Source: Caprella mutica
Taxonomy: Eukaryota; Arthropoda; Malacostraca; Amphipoda; Caprellidae
Reading direction: 5' to 3'
NCBI GenBank assembly: GCA_947561585.1
Contig: CANNZV010002568.1
Location: forward strand, 52,331 to 116,330
Length of the DNA: 64,000 nucleotides
The notes below the pieces were generated by a model. The model did not search any database, was not told the origin of the DNA, and worked only from the letters and a program-made list of their open reading frames with translations. Positions 1-10,500 of this stretch are shown one piece after another. The stretch's first letter is position 1. Every line of letters starts with the position of its first letter. The position numbers and the translations under genes are program-made.

Positions 1-137
1 TAAGGCATTGGGCATTAGATGTGGTCACTTCAAACTATACGTAAATTTATAGGTACATCAATTTTTATTAATTATTCAAACTTTGTGTGAATAATGAATA
101 GATTACAAAAATATAATTGTTAGTAGGTCTATACAGT

Positions 138-191
138 TTTTTCTTATATGACCGATGATGTGAATCTGACTGATAATTTGGAATTTACCCT
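138..191. mobile_element. Terminal fragment of a GGGTAAG-type MITE
   Basis: This stretch matches one terminus of the MITE family seen complete near 3001-3153 and 9110-9260 (TTTTTCTTATATGACCGA, then a degenerate GAACTGACCGATAATT, then TTACCC). It is absent from the corresponding place in the opposite TIR of the host element at 2511-2525, so it is an insertion remnant. Confidence 0.6.
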
Positions 192-227
192 AAATTAATT
201 TTTTCTCAATTTATTGTACTGGTAGTA

Positions 228-524
228 CCTTTCAAGTTAGAAATATAGGTCAGAGTTTTAATTGAATTATTTTACCTGTTTTCAGTTTTAAAGGAAGATA
301 TTAGTTACATAATGAAGTAGGTACTCAAATAACTAACTAGGTAAGTATGTATACTATTTCTTTATTGTAACATACATAGAAGAAATAATATACCTACTTA
401 CCTAGTTAGTTATTTTAGTACCCACTAGTACCTACTTCATTATGTAACGAATATCTTCCTTTAAAATTGAAAACTGGTAAAATAATTAAATTAAAACTCT
501 GACCTATATTTCTAACTTGAAAGG
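228..524. mobile_element. Hairpin MITE with TA target-site duplication
   Basis: This 297-bp near-perfect palindrome has arms of about 130 bp and a loop around 355-380. The ends are CCTTTCAAGTTAGAAATA and its inverse. It is flanked by TA at 226-227 and 525-526. Removing it with one TA gives GGTAGTAGCGTC, which is the sequence found, inverted, in the host element's other TIR at 2492-2503. That is an in-window empty site. The TA duplication suggests a Tc1/mariner-type mobiliser (inference). Confidence 0.85.
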
Positions 525-1029
525 TAGCGTCAGACCGGGTGGCTTTGAGCACTTCAACATTCCGGGTGAAGTTGCGCATCGGTAATTGACAGTGAATGCG
601 TGAAAATATTTCAAATCTGACAACACCATTGGAAAGAACAGCTCTTAAACCCCCTAGTGCATAAATTTCACGAAAATTGTAAGAGATTAAGTATAGATAC
701 TAAGTGTTCGAACAGAGACCTATGTTTTTTATGGCAAAATAATTATTTTGGACTAGAATCGAATCTCCGCGAACTATGCTGTAGTGTTGATGATTATGCT
801 CCAATTTGATTGCAATTTACGTTGGATACGCATAATTTACTGCAGATTAACGTCATGTAAGATGATTTTAATAATAATTATAAATTATTGAGATATAACC
901 AATATACTAGATGCGCAAGATCAACCTGGGAATATTTTAATTCACGGGTGGACTTGCGCACATTTATTAATAAAGTTAAAGAGCTCTTATTCATTAATAA
1001 ACCTGTGATATTCATCCCCGATACTCCTA

Positions 1030-2180
1030 TATCACGGTAATTCCACAGCAGCCTCGTCCTCACGGCAATTGCACAGCAGCCGCGCCCTCACAGCAATTGC
1101 ACAGCAGCCGCGCCCTCACGGCAATTGCACAGCAGCCGCGCCCTCACGGCAATTGCACAGCAGCCGCGCCCTCACGGCAATTGCACAGTAGCCGCGCCCT
1201 CACGGCAATTGCACAGCAGCCGCGCCCTCACGGCAATTGCACAGCAGCCGCGCCCTCACGGCAATTGCACAGCAGCCGCGCCCTCACGGCAATTGCACAG
1301 CAGCCGCGCCCTCACGGCAATTGCACAGCAGCCTCGCCCTCACGGCAATTGCACAGCAGCCTCGCCCTCACGGCAATTGCACAGCAGCCTCGCCCTCACG
1401 GCAATTCCACAGCAGACTCGCCCTCACGGCAATTGCACAGCAGCCTCACGGCAATTCCACAGCAGCCTCACGGCAATTCCACAGCAGTCTCACGGCAATT
1501 CCACAGCAGTCTCACGGCAATTCCACAGCAGTCTCACGGCAATTCCACAGCAGCCTCGCCCTCACGGCAATTGCACAGCAGCCTCGCCCTCACGGCAATT
1601 GCACAGCAGCCTCGCCCTCACGGCAATTCCACAGCAGACTCGCCCTCACGGCAATTGCACAGCAGCCTCACGGCAATTCCACAGCAGCCTCACGGCAATT
1701 CCACAGCAGTCTCACGGCAATTCCACAGCAGTCTCACGGCAATTCCACAGCAGTCTCACGGCAATTCCACAGCAGACTCACGGCAATTCCACAGCAGACT
1801 CACGGCAATTCCACAGCAGACTCACGGCAATTCCACAGCAGACTCACGGCAATTCCACAGCAGACTCACGGCAGTTGCACAGCAGACTCACGGCAGTTGC
1901 ACAGCAGACTCACGGCAGTTGCACAGCAGACTCACGGCAGTTGCACAGCAGACTCACGGCAATTCCACAGCAGAGTCACGGCAATTCCACAGCAGACTCA
2001 CGACAATTTCACAGCAGACTCACGGCAATTGCACAGCAGACTCACGGCAATTCCACAGCAGACTCACGGCAATTCCATAGCAGACTCACGGCAATTCCAC
2101 AGCAGCCTCACTGCAATTGCACAGCAGATTGGGGCAGTTGCATAGAAGATTGGGGCAGATTCACGGCAGTTGCATAGCAT
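1030..2180 (+). repeat. 28-bp / 22-bp minisatellite
   Basis: The array is built from a 28-bp unit (CACGGCAATTGCACAGCAGC plus CTCGCCCT) that grades rightwards into a 22-bp unit lacking the CGCCCT hexamer. Units drift across the array: GCGCCCT variants on the left, TCGCCCT variants next, then CCT, TCT and ACT variants. A block around 1390-1555 recurs about 222 bp downstream (1612-1760), so the array was also enlarged by a larger duplication. The long open frames across it are a by-product of the repeat and are not annotated as genes. Confidence 0.95.
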
Positions 2181-2561
2181 ATCGGGGTAAGATTTTCTAT
2201 GCACAGTTTATACATAGGATGAACTTGCGCATTGCGCAGTTTCACATTAGGTGAATTTGCGCAGTGCGCAAGTACACCCGGTAAATGCGCAAAATTCACC
2301 CGTTTTATCCCCACGATCTTTGCGCACAGTTTTTCGATGGTAACTTATTTTCTATTGAACTTAAAGAGTTGAAACTTGGTGAGCACCTAGGTCTACCCTT
2401 CATCTATCTGCACACAAAAAATCAGATTTCTGACTTCTCTAGTTTTTTCGTAAAATCAAAGTATGCGGAAAATGCGCAAAGCCACCCGGTCCGACGCTAC
2501 TACCAGTACAACAAATTAAGAAAAAACTGTATAGCCCTACTAATAATTATATTCTTGTAAT

Positions 2562-3000
2562 ATAACAATTTAACCAGAATCGAAATTATTATCATAGACA
2601 TTATAGTTGTTATCAATATTGCATCATAATTCAGTACGCGGAGTGACAAGTAAACAAACATGTTCAGTTCAATCGAACATGTTTAGATCATTCAATTCAC
2701 TAAGTAAGAACTTGTTCTTAATGATACCTTGATAATATATATGATGATTATACATCTGAATAATATTAAATAAATTGAAGTAGGTATATAGGATAAGTTA
2801 TGTACAAATTAGAGGGCAGTTCCACATTTTCGATCACATAAGAAAAAATCATTTAATATTTTTAATTGGTATCCAGGTATCACAAATACCTATTAAAATC
2901 ACCAGTTTAAATGCAATATAATAATTTTTCTTTGTATGGTGTACCATACGAATAAGATATTTTAAACTAGGTAGGCACCAATTCATGGTTATTTAAGGTA
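2562..3000. other. Gene-free AT-rich spacer
   Basis: No coding signal was seen. A degenerate terminus of the GGGTAAG-type MITE family (GGCAGTTCCACATTTTCG) lies at 2814-2850. Confidence 0.5.
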
Positions 3001-3153
3001 CCCAAGTACGAATTATCAGACAGTTCCACATTATTGGTCAAAGAAAAATTATTATGGATACCAACTAAAATAAAAATTAAATAATTATCAAAATATAGTT
3101 TTTTCTTATATGACCGAAGATGTGGAACTGACCGATAATTCGGAGCTTACCCT
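3001..3153. mobile_element. GGGTAAG-type MITE, copy 1
   Basis: An inverted-repeat element of about 150 bp. Its left end carries GAATTATCAGACAGTTCCAC and its right end carries the inverse (GTGGAACTGACCGATAATTC ... TTACCC). The interior is AT-rich with no coding capacity. A second right half with the same interior lies at about 3326-3421. Confidence 0.65.
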
Positions 3154-3325
3154 ATAGGTATAACTATGGTAGTATCTGTTTATTATATTAATCAAAATAC
3201 ATAATTAAATGAACAGTAATGTTTAAACTAATGCTTTATAATTTATCAAATTCAAATCTAAATTTTCTGATCGTATTATTTAATTTTTATTTTAGTTGGT
3301 ATCCATGATACTATCATTGATACCA

Positions 3326-3421
3326 AGTTACCAACTAAAATAAAAATTAAATAATTATCAAAATATCATTTTTTCTTATATGACCGAAGATGTGGAACTG
3401 ACAAGTAATTCGGAACTTACC
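3326..3421. mobile_element. GGGTAAG-type MITE, half copy
   Basis: This repeats the interior and right terminus of the preceding MITE (ACCAACTAAAATAAAAATTA through to GGAACTTACCC). The left half is missing or too degenerate to recognise. Confidence 0.6.
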
Positions 3422-3471
3422 CTAAGGCTATATCAACGTAGTATATTGTTTTGATTATTCTCTAGTGCATT

Positions 3472-3681
3472 GGGTAAGTCCTGAATTATTGAACGGTTCC
3501 ACATTTTCGGTCATGTAAGAAAAGAGTAAATAGGTAATAATTATTGAACTTTATAGGTACCCATGATACCTGAAGCCTGGTTACTGTATATAACCTGGTA
3601 CCTAAGTGGTAACTGGTAGATATAAGGTTAAACTGGTTGTATTTACTTTTATTTTTATCAATCAAAAATGTGGAATTTGCC
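3472..3681. mobile_element. GGGTAAG-type MITE, larger variant
   Basis: It starts GGGTAAGTCCTGAATTATTG, followed by a block containing GGTTCCACATTTTCGGTCAT, and ends with an inverse block AAAAATGTGGAATTTGCCC. It is about 210 bp with a different interior from the 150-bp copies. Confidence 0.55.
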
Positions 3682-3954
3682 CAAATAGCCAAATTGTTAG
3701 GTAGCCTATCATCATTATCAGTGAACTTAACTGTACATTAGATATCTGAAATTATTATTTAAGAGATGTTTACCATATATATTATATTCTTAATAATATA
3801 ATAACACAGATACCGATATCACATTATATACCTATGTAATTTGTAAATAGCCTCAAAATAGGCTGGCAAATTGGCGGGAAAACATGAGAATAAGTCCTGA
3901 TATTTAGAACTTGTTCAGTAACTTCAGTGATGGTATTGTGACGTATATATTATG

Positions 3955-4100
3955 ATGAATGCGATTTGATGACGTCACAGTGAAGCTATGTAATGAGGTT
4001 TGCTTTCAGAGAGGTATCTAATGTTTTGACTGTTCAGTGTGTTTCAGAAGTAATTTAATAACAATTAAGTGTGAATAGCTATAAGTATAAGTGCACGCTG
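3955..4100 (+). promoter_or_regulatory. Possible promoter with a CRE palindrome
   Basis: A perfect TGACGTCA lies at 3970-3977. About 70 bp downstream is TTCAGTGTG, which resembles an insect initiator. No TATA box is obvious. The region could serve the candidate exon at 6298, but nothing links them directly. Speculative. Confidence 0.2.
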
Positions 4101-4393
4101 CACACATCTGAAGACTGAAGTTATGTGAAAAATCGCACGTCTGTGTTGAATATAACATTTCAGGGAACTTCTAGCACACGCCATCAAATAGTTAATATGA
4201 TTTTGAGCATTCATGGCGTGCGGCAGATATTACATTTTATGCCAAAGATTCCAGTATGGATGTTATTCAACTTATTTTGGAGAGAATTTAAGATAATTTG
4301 ATCATTTTGGATAGAAATTTTGGTATATTTTTTGGAGAGAGCTGGAGAGTTTATTAGTCATACAATTTTAGTTGGCCTATTGACGACTCAATG

Positions 4394-4629
4394 CCAGTCT
4401 GTATTTGGTGCTCAAAATTCCAATGACTTTATGAAAAAGCTGAAAAAATCCACCATAAATTTCCAGTAATTTGGCTGATCCACCAATATTTTATCCATTT
4501 TTCCACCAAAAATTAATGGTAATAAAAAAATAAATAGCTAAAAATCCATCGACTTAGTTAGAATATTATTTTCAAAGGAGAAAAATTCTGCCAACAAGTC
4601 GGTGGAATTTACCATGAAATACAGTCTGG
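4394..4629 (+). mobile_element. Family C hAT-like MITE, copy 1
   Basis: A 236-bp element with TIR CCAGTCTGTATTTGGTG / CATGAAATACAGTCTGG. It is flanked by the perfect 8-bp duplication ACTCAATG (4386-4393, 4630-4637). It is non-coding. The 8-bp TSD fits hAT-type mobilisation (P or Merlin are less likely). Confidence 0.9.
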
Positions 4630-4692
4630 ACTCAATGAACATTCTCTGAAACTATCCCAGTCTGTATTTGGTGCACAATATTCCACTGACTT

Positions 4693-5130
4693 CCAGGTAA
4701 ACTGAGAAAATAAAAGCATGTCCAAACTCGCCATTATAATGGCGAGTTTGTGAAAGTTATTTTGAGCCCTTCAATTGTAAATGGCCAAGTAAAATAGTAT
4801 GTCTCATAAACTCACCATTTGTCTCTCCAGCTCTCTCCAAAATTCATCAAATTCTCTCCAAAATAACATTGTAGCATAGGAGAAAAATAGATAAAACTCG
4901 CCATTTGCAATTGAAGGGCTCAAAATAACTGTCACAAACTCGTCATTTAAATGGCGAGTTTGGACATGCAGATGCTCTATCACTTGGGTAAATGGCGAGA
5001 AATATCTAAGTTTCTCCTATGCTAAAATGTTATTTTGGAGAGAATTTATGATAATTTGATCATTTTTGAGAGAAATTTGGTGATTTTAGGAGAGAGCTGA
5101 AGAGTTTATTAGCCATACTATTTTGTTTGG
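4693..5130 (+). mobile_element. Family B hAT-like MITE nested in family C
   Basis: Its termini are CCAGGTAAACTGAG and ATACTATTTTGTTTGG, which are degenerate forms of the family end CCAAGTAA / TTACTTGG. The flanks are ACTGACTT (4685-4692) and ACCGACTT (5131-5138), an 8-bp duplication with one mismatch. It is itself interrupted by another family B copy. Interior hallmarks are AAACTCGCCATT and GAGAGAATTTATGATAATTT. Confidence 0.85.
4785..4987 (-). mobile_element. Family B MITE inserted into another family B copy
   Basis: Its ends are CCAAGTAAAATAGTATG and CTCTATCACTTGG. It is flanked by the perfect 8-bp duplication GTAAATGG (4777-4784, 4988-4995). It lies in opposite orientation to its host copy, so the two give a local foldback. 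Confidence 0.9.
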
Positions 5131-5417
5131 ACCGACTTTTTCAAAAAGCTGAGAAAATCCACTATATAAGTTTCCAGTAATTTTGCTGATTCACCAACAT
5201 TTTCTCTAATTATCCACCAAAAATTAATGGTAATATAGGAATAAATAGCTAAAAACCAACTGACTTTGTCAGAATATCATTTTCTAAGGGGAAAAATTCC
5301 ACCGACATGTTGGTGGAATTTACCACGAAATACAGACTGGATTAACTAGGCATGTAAACATAGGAATTAATTAGAAAATAGTCGCCGGATAATTCAGGAG
5401 ATTAATTTCAAGGCATC

Positions 5418-5663
5418 CCAGTTTGTATTTGGTGCACTGAACTCCTCTGACTTTTTCAAAAATCTGAGAAATAGCTGCCAGCCTGCCAACATTTTCCATC
5501 AATTTGTCTAGTCCTCCAACATTTTTCCAGTTTCTCCTCCCAAAATTAATGGTAATATAGGAATTAATAGCTAAATACCCTCCGATATTGCAGGAATTCT
5601 TTTATTAGAGAAATTGAATATCTCCCGATATATCCTTGGGATTTACCACTAAATACAATCTGG
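5418..5663 (+). mobile_element. Family C MITE, copy 3
   Basis: A 246-bp element with ends CCAGTTTGTATTTGGTG and CACTAAATACAATCTGG. It is flanked by the perfect 8-bp duplication AAGGCATC (5410-5417, 5664-5671). Confidence 0.9.
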
Positions 5664-5756
5664 AAGGCATCAATAGTCCGATAGTTGCCGGATAAACTTC
5701 ACCACTTCATGCATCTTTTGCAGACTGGTCTCTAACTACCTAACTCAACCCTAAGA

Positions 5757-6004
5757 CCAGTTTGTATTTGGTGCACTGAACTCCTCTGACTTTTCAAAAA
5801 TCTGAGAAATAGGTAGCTGCCAACATTTTTCATCAATTTATCTAGTCCTCCAACATATTTGATATTTCCAGTTTTCCCTCCATAAATTAATGATAATATA
5901 GGAATTAATAGCTAAATATCCTCCGATATTGCAGGAATTTTTTTATTAGAAAAATTGAAGATCTGCCGACATATCATTGGAATTTATCACCAAATACAAT
6001 CTGG
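5757..6004 (+). mobile_element. Family C MITE, copy 4
   Basis: A 248-bp element with ends CCAGTTTGTATTTGGTG and CACCAAATACAATCTGG. The flanks CCCTAAGA (5749-5756) and CCCTAGTA (6005-6012) look like a decayed 8-bp duplication. A lone family terminus follows at about 6023-6050. Confidence 0.85.
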
Positions 6005-6297
6005 CCCTAGTATTGGTTACAAATTTTACCATCAAATACAACCTGGGATATACTAGTCATACTATCAAGTTTTCTACTGTATACTGTATAGCAAATAGGT
6101 ACCTCTATGTACCTTACCGTACATAGAGGCTAGCCATACAATACCTATTATTAGTACTTATCAATATGTGATAAGTCCATGATCCGTCAAGTTACCATTT
6201 ACCAACCAACTACTTAGTACTAAGCTACTAACTAGCCATGAAAAACAGTTTTTAAGTGGGAAAAACCTCCCTGGAAGCTACATTTCTCTCTATAAAT

Positions 6298-6359
6298 ATG
6301 GACAAAGGAGACATCAATTTTGATATGAATAATATTCCTGCTAGGAGGAGAGGCCTCAG
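6298..6359 (+). CDS. Candidate first coding exon, unidentified gene
   Basis: An ATG opens a 20-codon reading frame (MDKGDINFDMNNIPARRRGL plus two bases) that ends at a consensus donor, CTCAG followed by GTAAGC. The mixed composition and good donor make it look like a 5' coding exon on the plus strand, upstream of and convergent with SURF1. No partner exon was found in the window, and the protein was not recognised. It may be spurious. Confidence 0.25.
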
Positions 6360-6929
6360 GTAAGCAGACACCAATTGATGAGAGTAAAACAAAACAATGA
6401 ATAAATTCATCTTATTCTTTCTTCAGTTTTATGAGAATATAGGTGCTTACAGAGACCATGTATGATGTACCTCAAAGAATAAAATTCTTGAAAATTTTAC
6501 TGCAGCAATCATGGCAAAATATGAACTCATTACATAAATGAAACCACAGAGTCGCGTGAGAAGAGATAAGTTTCAAGTTTTGAACAAAAGAAATTTTATA
6601 AGTTTTTGGAGAGTAAAAAGATTATTTTGTGCTTTACTAATTTTAAAACATAAATTATCTATCCAAATAGGGATCTCGCTAACTATAATAAAAACATAAG
6701 AAGGTATAAAATCAATATAAAACAGCTAAAACTAAGGGCCATGAAAATAATTTAGGTGTGAAATAATGATAAATAAACATATACCTACAGGCAAATCCAT
6801 TACAACAGACACCCCTACAAGGGACAAAAATGGTACGTTCTGACTGACTGCATCTAGCTACAACCAACTCTTTAAATTATATGGTTTAACAAATAATTTA
6901 TTCGTCTATACTAACTATCCAGTCAAATA

Positions 6930-7290
6930 TTGATCCGCCAATTTTTCTTTGATTAGAAAAGTCAAGGTCAAAGAGGGCAAAAGCCCTTTTTCATTTAAAA
7001 AGTTAAATAATATAATTTTGTATACCTATAAAGGATGCTTGGCTTATTCCAATAAAAGAAAGTTATGACCTTTCAAAAATGGTGACATAAAAGCATTTTG
7101 ACTTTTTCAAAAAAAGTTCACAAGGTCATAACTTATGACCTATAAAAGCTAAAGAGCCCAGATTCTCAAAATCGAATTTTTCGGGCACAAGCACCCTTTT
7201 TACCAACTTCCAAGCAAATCTGAGAGGGTATGGTCACGTGGTGTTAACCCTTGGACCAACTGTCCTGGAATACCCCTATAAAGAGATGAC
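6930..7290 (+). repeat. Interspersed repeat containing GGTCATAACTT
   Basis: This block (AGTTATGACCTTTCAAAAATG, then a GGTCATAACTTATGACCTAT stretch, then GGGCACAAGCACCC) recurs in direct orientation at about 11380-11590 inside SURF1 intron 3, and partly at 24930-24960. It is non-coding. Confidence 0.6.
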
Positions 7291-7518
7291 ATGTTACAAA
7301 ACTGCGAGTAACATTGAAAGGAGAAAGACAATTATTAACCCTAATTATAACTGTCTGGGACCCACCATATAGATAGGAAATAACAATAAAAATATTTTTA
7401 TAGATTGTAATTACAATAAACTATTAACAAACAAAATAATAATGGTTGTTCTCAATATAGCTAACTAATCATTAACATGAGTGTAGGCATCATCCAATAA
7501 AATCTAAGGACAATTTCT

Positions 7519-7588
7519 TCAAATGAATGCCCTGGGGTTTATGTACCTCTTGTACCACATACACGCGGTGATGACAGTCAGACTGTAC
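7519..7588 (-). CDS. SURF1: SURF1 exon 9 (C-terminus)
   Basis: Acceptor TTTTCTCACAG, then [20 protein letters not shown] and a stop at 7519-7521. It completes the second membrane helix and ends in a short basic tail, as in other SURF1 proteins. No AATAAA was seen in the next 150 bases; a TATAAA variant is present near 7400. Confidence 0.95.
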
Positions 7589-10500
7589 CTGTGAGAAAAA
7601 ACATGGAGTCAAAAAAGATGATATCAATTAGTACGTTAATATACCTACATTGGAACTAGAAAAGAACAGAGCAGTCATTTCCATTTGAAAAGAATATTTA
7701 ATTGTGGTACAATGAACTAAATAGAAAATCCGTATATTTCTATAAAAACTTTTACAGTTTATATTCTAATGTTTCGTCAAATGAATTTTATAAATTTTAA
7801 CTGTATGTTCCAAAGCTTTTCAAATGTACCGATTTGTAAATCATCAACTAACGAATGGAAATTATTTAATATTCTGAGACAATCTCAGATTCAACTTTCA
7901 ATTTGAATTATAAAAATATACCAGACAAAAATAATTTCAGGATATATTGGGTTAATTAAACAATTTTGTGTTGTAGCTACTTAAATCAGTTGTCACTCTG
8001 ATGAGAACTTTCAATTGAGATGAGAGTATCAATAAAGTTTTTAATTTTCATCTTGAGGAAGATAATTTAAGATTGAATATTCAGAAAGTGCAACAACAAT
8101 CATATGACACGTGTAGAGCTCGATTAACATCACGGCAAAATATTATTGAATTAACTTATCTTTAAATTGAAGATCAAATAGAGTAAAGGGTCAATCTAAC
8201 ATAAGCGAGTACAAGTGGTAGATATTGCAGCAGGTTAAATTAATAGAGTAGCTGTAAATATTCTACTTAACCAATGAAAAGTCTCAGAATGGTAGATGTA
8301 CTCTTTACCCTATTCAGTTGGTAGTTGTTTTCTCACCAAGTTATGACATAAGAGAGATGTTCATTGCGAATTGTGACTCTAGTCTGCCCCCCAATGGGTC
8401 CACCTGGTACACTGTCAACTGCGTCAACGTAGATAGGGAGAGAAGATGCTATCTCACTCATAGAGTCTAAATCTCTGAAAAGAAAAATGGAGACATGGTA
8501 AAGAAGAATAAATATATCGTGAAGAGGCACAGAAATACCGTAAAGGGGCACAGAAATACCGTAAATGGGCACAGAAATATCGTAAAGGCGTTTACAAACT
8601 TTAAGTTTATACCTTAAAGTTTACAACCATAACTGCTGAGTATACACACACAACTCCAGGGAAAGTTGAGATGTTTGTTTCACCATAGAAAATACATTAC
8701 AATTCCAATCAGATAATTAGAAGACAGTCATTTTCTTTAAAACAAAATTAAAGTGAATCGTCACAGTAATGATGAAGTTAAAAGCAGATATCTTTATATA
8801 ATTTTCAAGAGATATCACACCTCTGGCATAGAGCTATACTTTGTTTCATCTAATAAAGCATAGTAAATTAGCTAATGTAGCTACCGGTAGAGGAATGACT
8901 TCTGACTGCTCACAGTCTTTGGCATGAAGGGATTCCTCTGTTCTTTGAGTCTCACCACTCCTATAATTTCTTGCTGCCCTTCAACCTGTAAGAAAAGACA
9001 TAGGGCAAGTTCTTAATTATCGGTTAGTTCCACATTTTCGGACAGGGAAGAAAATAGTAATTACTATTATTATATAATATAGGTTAAGAAAACACTTCAA
9101 AATATATTAGGGTAAGTTATAAATTATCAGTCTGTTTCACATCTTCGGTCGTATAAGAAAAAACTATATATATATTATATAATAATCAAAATTAAATAAA
9201 TTAATACATAGTTTTATTCTTCTATGACCGAGGATGTGAAACCGACCGATAATTCATAGATGATATTTACCTGTCCAGTCTGTCTCTTATTTTGGTCTGT
9301 GAAGCGCTTGTCAACCCATCCTCTGTTCACCAAAATTTTTTCACTGAAGAAAAATAGAAATATAATTTAAGTTAAATTGAAACTTAATTTGTATAGTTAA
9401 TTTAGTAGTAGGGGTTTAACGTCTGCTTCGGAACCAAAGGCCATATCGCTGACGTCAAAAGGAAATTAAATACAAGGGACTAGAAGAAGCAGTCAGATAG
9501 GAAAGTGGCTCCATGAACAAAGTCACTTACCACCATCGGTGACAATGCTCATGGATGCAGAAAAGCTACTCCGTGAATGCAGTCACTTACCAAGGAATGT
9601 GACGAAACGGGACACAAGCACCGGTGGCTGCACTCACAGATGGAAGAGGAAAACGAAGAGGTGACAGTAAATGAAGCATACGAGCCTACCAACACAAAAA
9701 TCTAGGACCTCGTAGTTGAAGAGCATAACCCTAGCGCTATCCTCTAAAACTGGAAATAGTGTTGAAAAATGATAAACAGGGTAGAAATGAAAAGAGACGA
9801 TCCATAAAATGAATTACAACAGTTCGGGGCCCAAGGGACGCCACCTCCCTTCTCTTCCATTCACCACAGATAGCTTCAGGATAGAGCCCCTGGGGACTAT
9901 ATGTGTCATAGATCACATAGATCATCGCAACATAATTTGTTAAAGCTACCAGTATCGGTCTCATAATCAGGATTATTTTGATATCAGATTGAACAATAGC
10001 ATGCTACAAAATTAGTAATTAACAATTGATGCATACTTTAAAATTAACTACTAAAAGCACAGGTATCATAATTATAATAGTAAAAACAAACCAATAATAT
10101 ACAAATAATCTTCAGAAGGTACCTAGCTATTTAACATATTTATAGAAAATTCATTAGTAAGACGGAAATAAATAACAGGGTTTTTCAACTGACTGCATTA
10201 TCCTCTCTCACCCTGACTCTAAAGTAAATGGAGTCACCACCAGAAAACCTGTTCCACCCGAGGAGAGCAAACTACCACCAGACTCTTTGGACTTCCCGTC
10301 TTGCTGTGAAAAAGAAAAAAATATTACTGCTTTCCTCTAGGGAAATATAAATTTTGCAATATGAAAAGGCAGGTAGCTAAATAATTTAAAGAAAAACCAT
10401 ACAAGATTGAATTGCATGAGCTGCATTTTCTAGCAGAATTCACCATCTATTATTTTTTGAAAACAGTGAATAGCTACTTTCAATAAAATTCATAGAAAAG

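Larger units (their letters stand above)
102..2561. mobile_element. Long-TIR element with minisatellite core
   Basis: The outer ends are inverted copies of each other. The left end runs 102-145 and resumes at 205-226 and 525-545; the right end runs 2481-2561 on the other strand. Both read inward through a CTATACAGTTTTTTCTT block, a TACTGGTAGTAGCGTC block and an ACCGGGTGGCTTTG block. The left copy is interrupted twice, by a MITE fragment (about 138-200) and by a hairpin MITE (228-524). Subterminal motifs of the form CGGGTG, a few bases, TTGCGCA recur in both orientations (563-578, 945-960, 2217-2302, 2473-2489). The core is a tandem repeat. There is no credible transposase, so it is non-autonomous; the superfamily is unknown and no outer TSD was found. 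Confidence 0.6.
4657..5340 (+). mobile_element. Family C MITE, copy 2, host of a nest
   Basis: It starts CCAGTCTGTATTTGGTG and ends CACGAAATACAGACTGG. It is split by a family B element at 4693-5130; without that insertion it would be about 240 bp. No flanking 8-bp duplication could be found for this copy. Confidence 0.85.

Noticed and set aside
1097..2177. Three overlapping frames of 302-350 codons rich in His, Gln, Ser and Thr
   Set aside because: They are translations of the 28/22-bp minisatellite in each phase and encode the same rotating peptide. No start context or other gene signal supports them.
4657..5348. 8-bp TSD for family C copy 2
   Set aside because: The flanks (AAACTATC and ATTAACTA) do not match, so no duplication is claimed for this copy.
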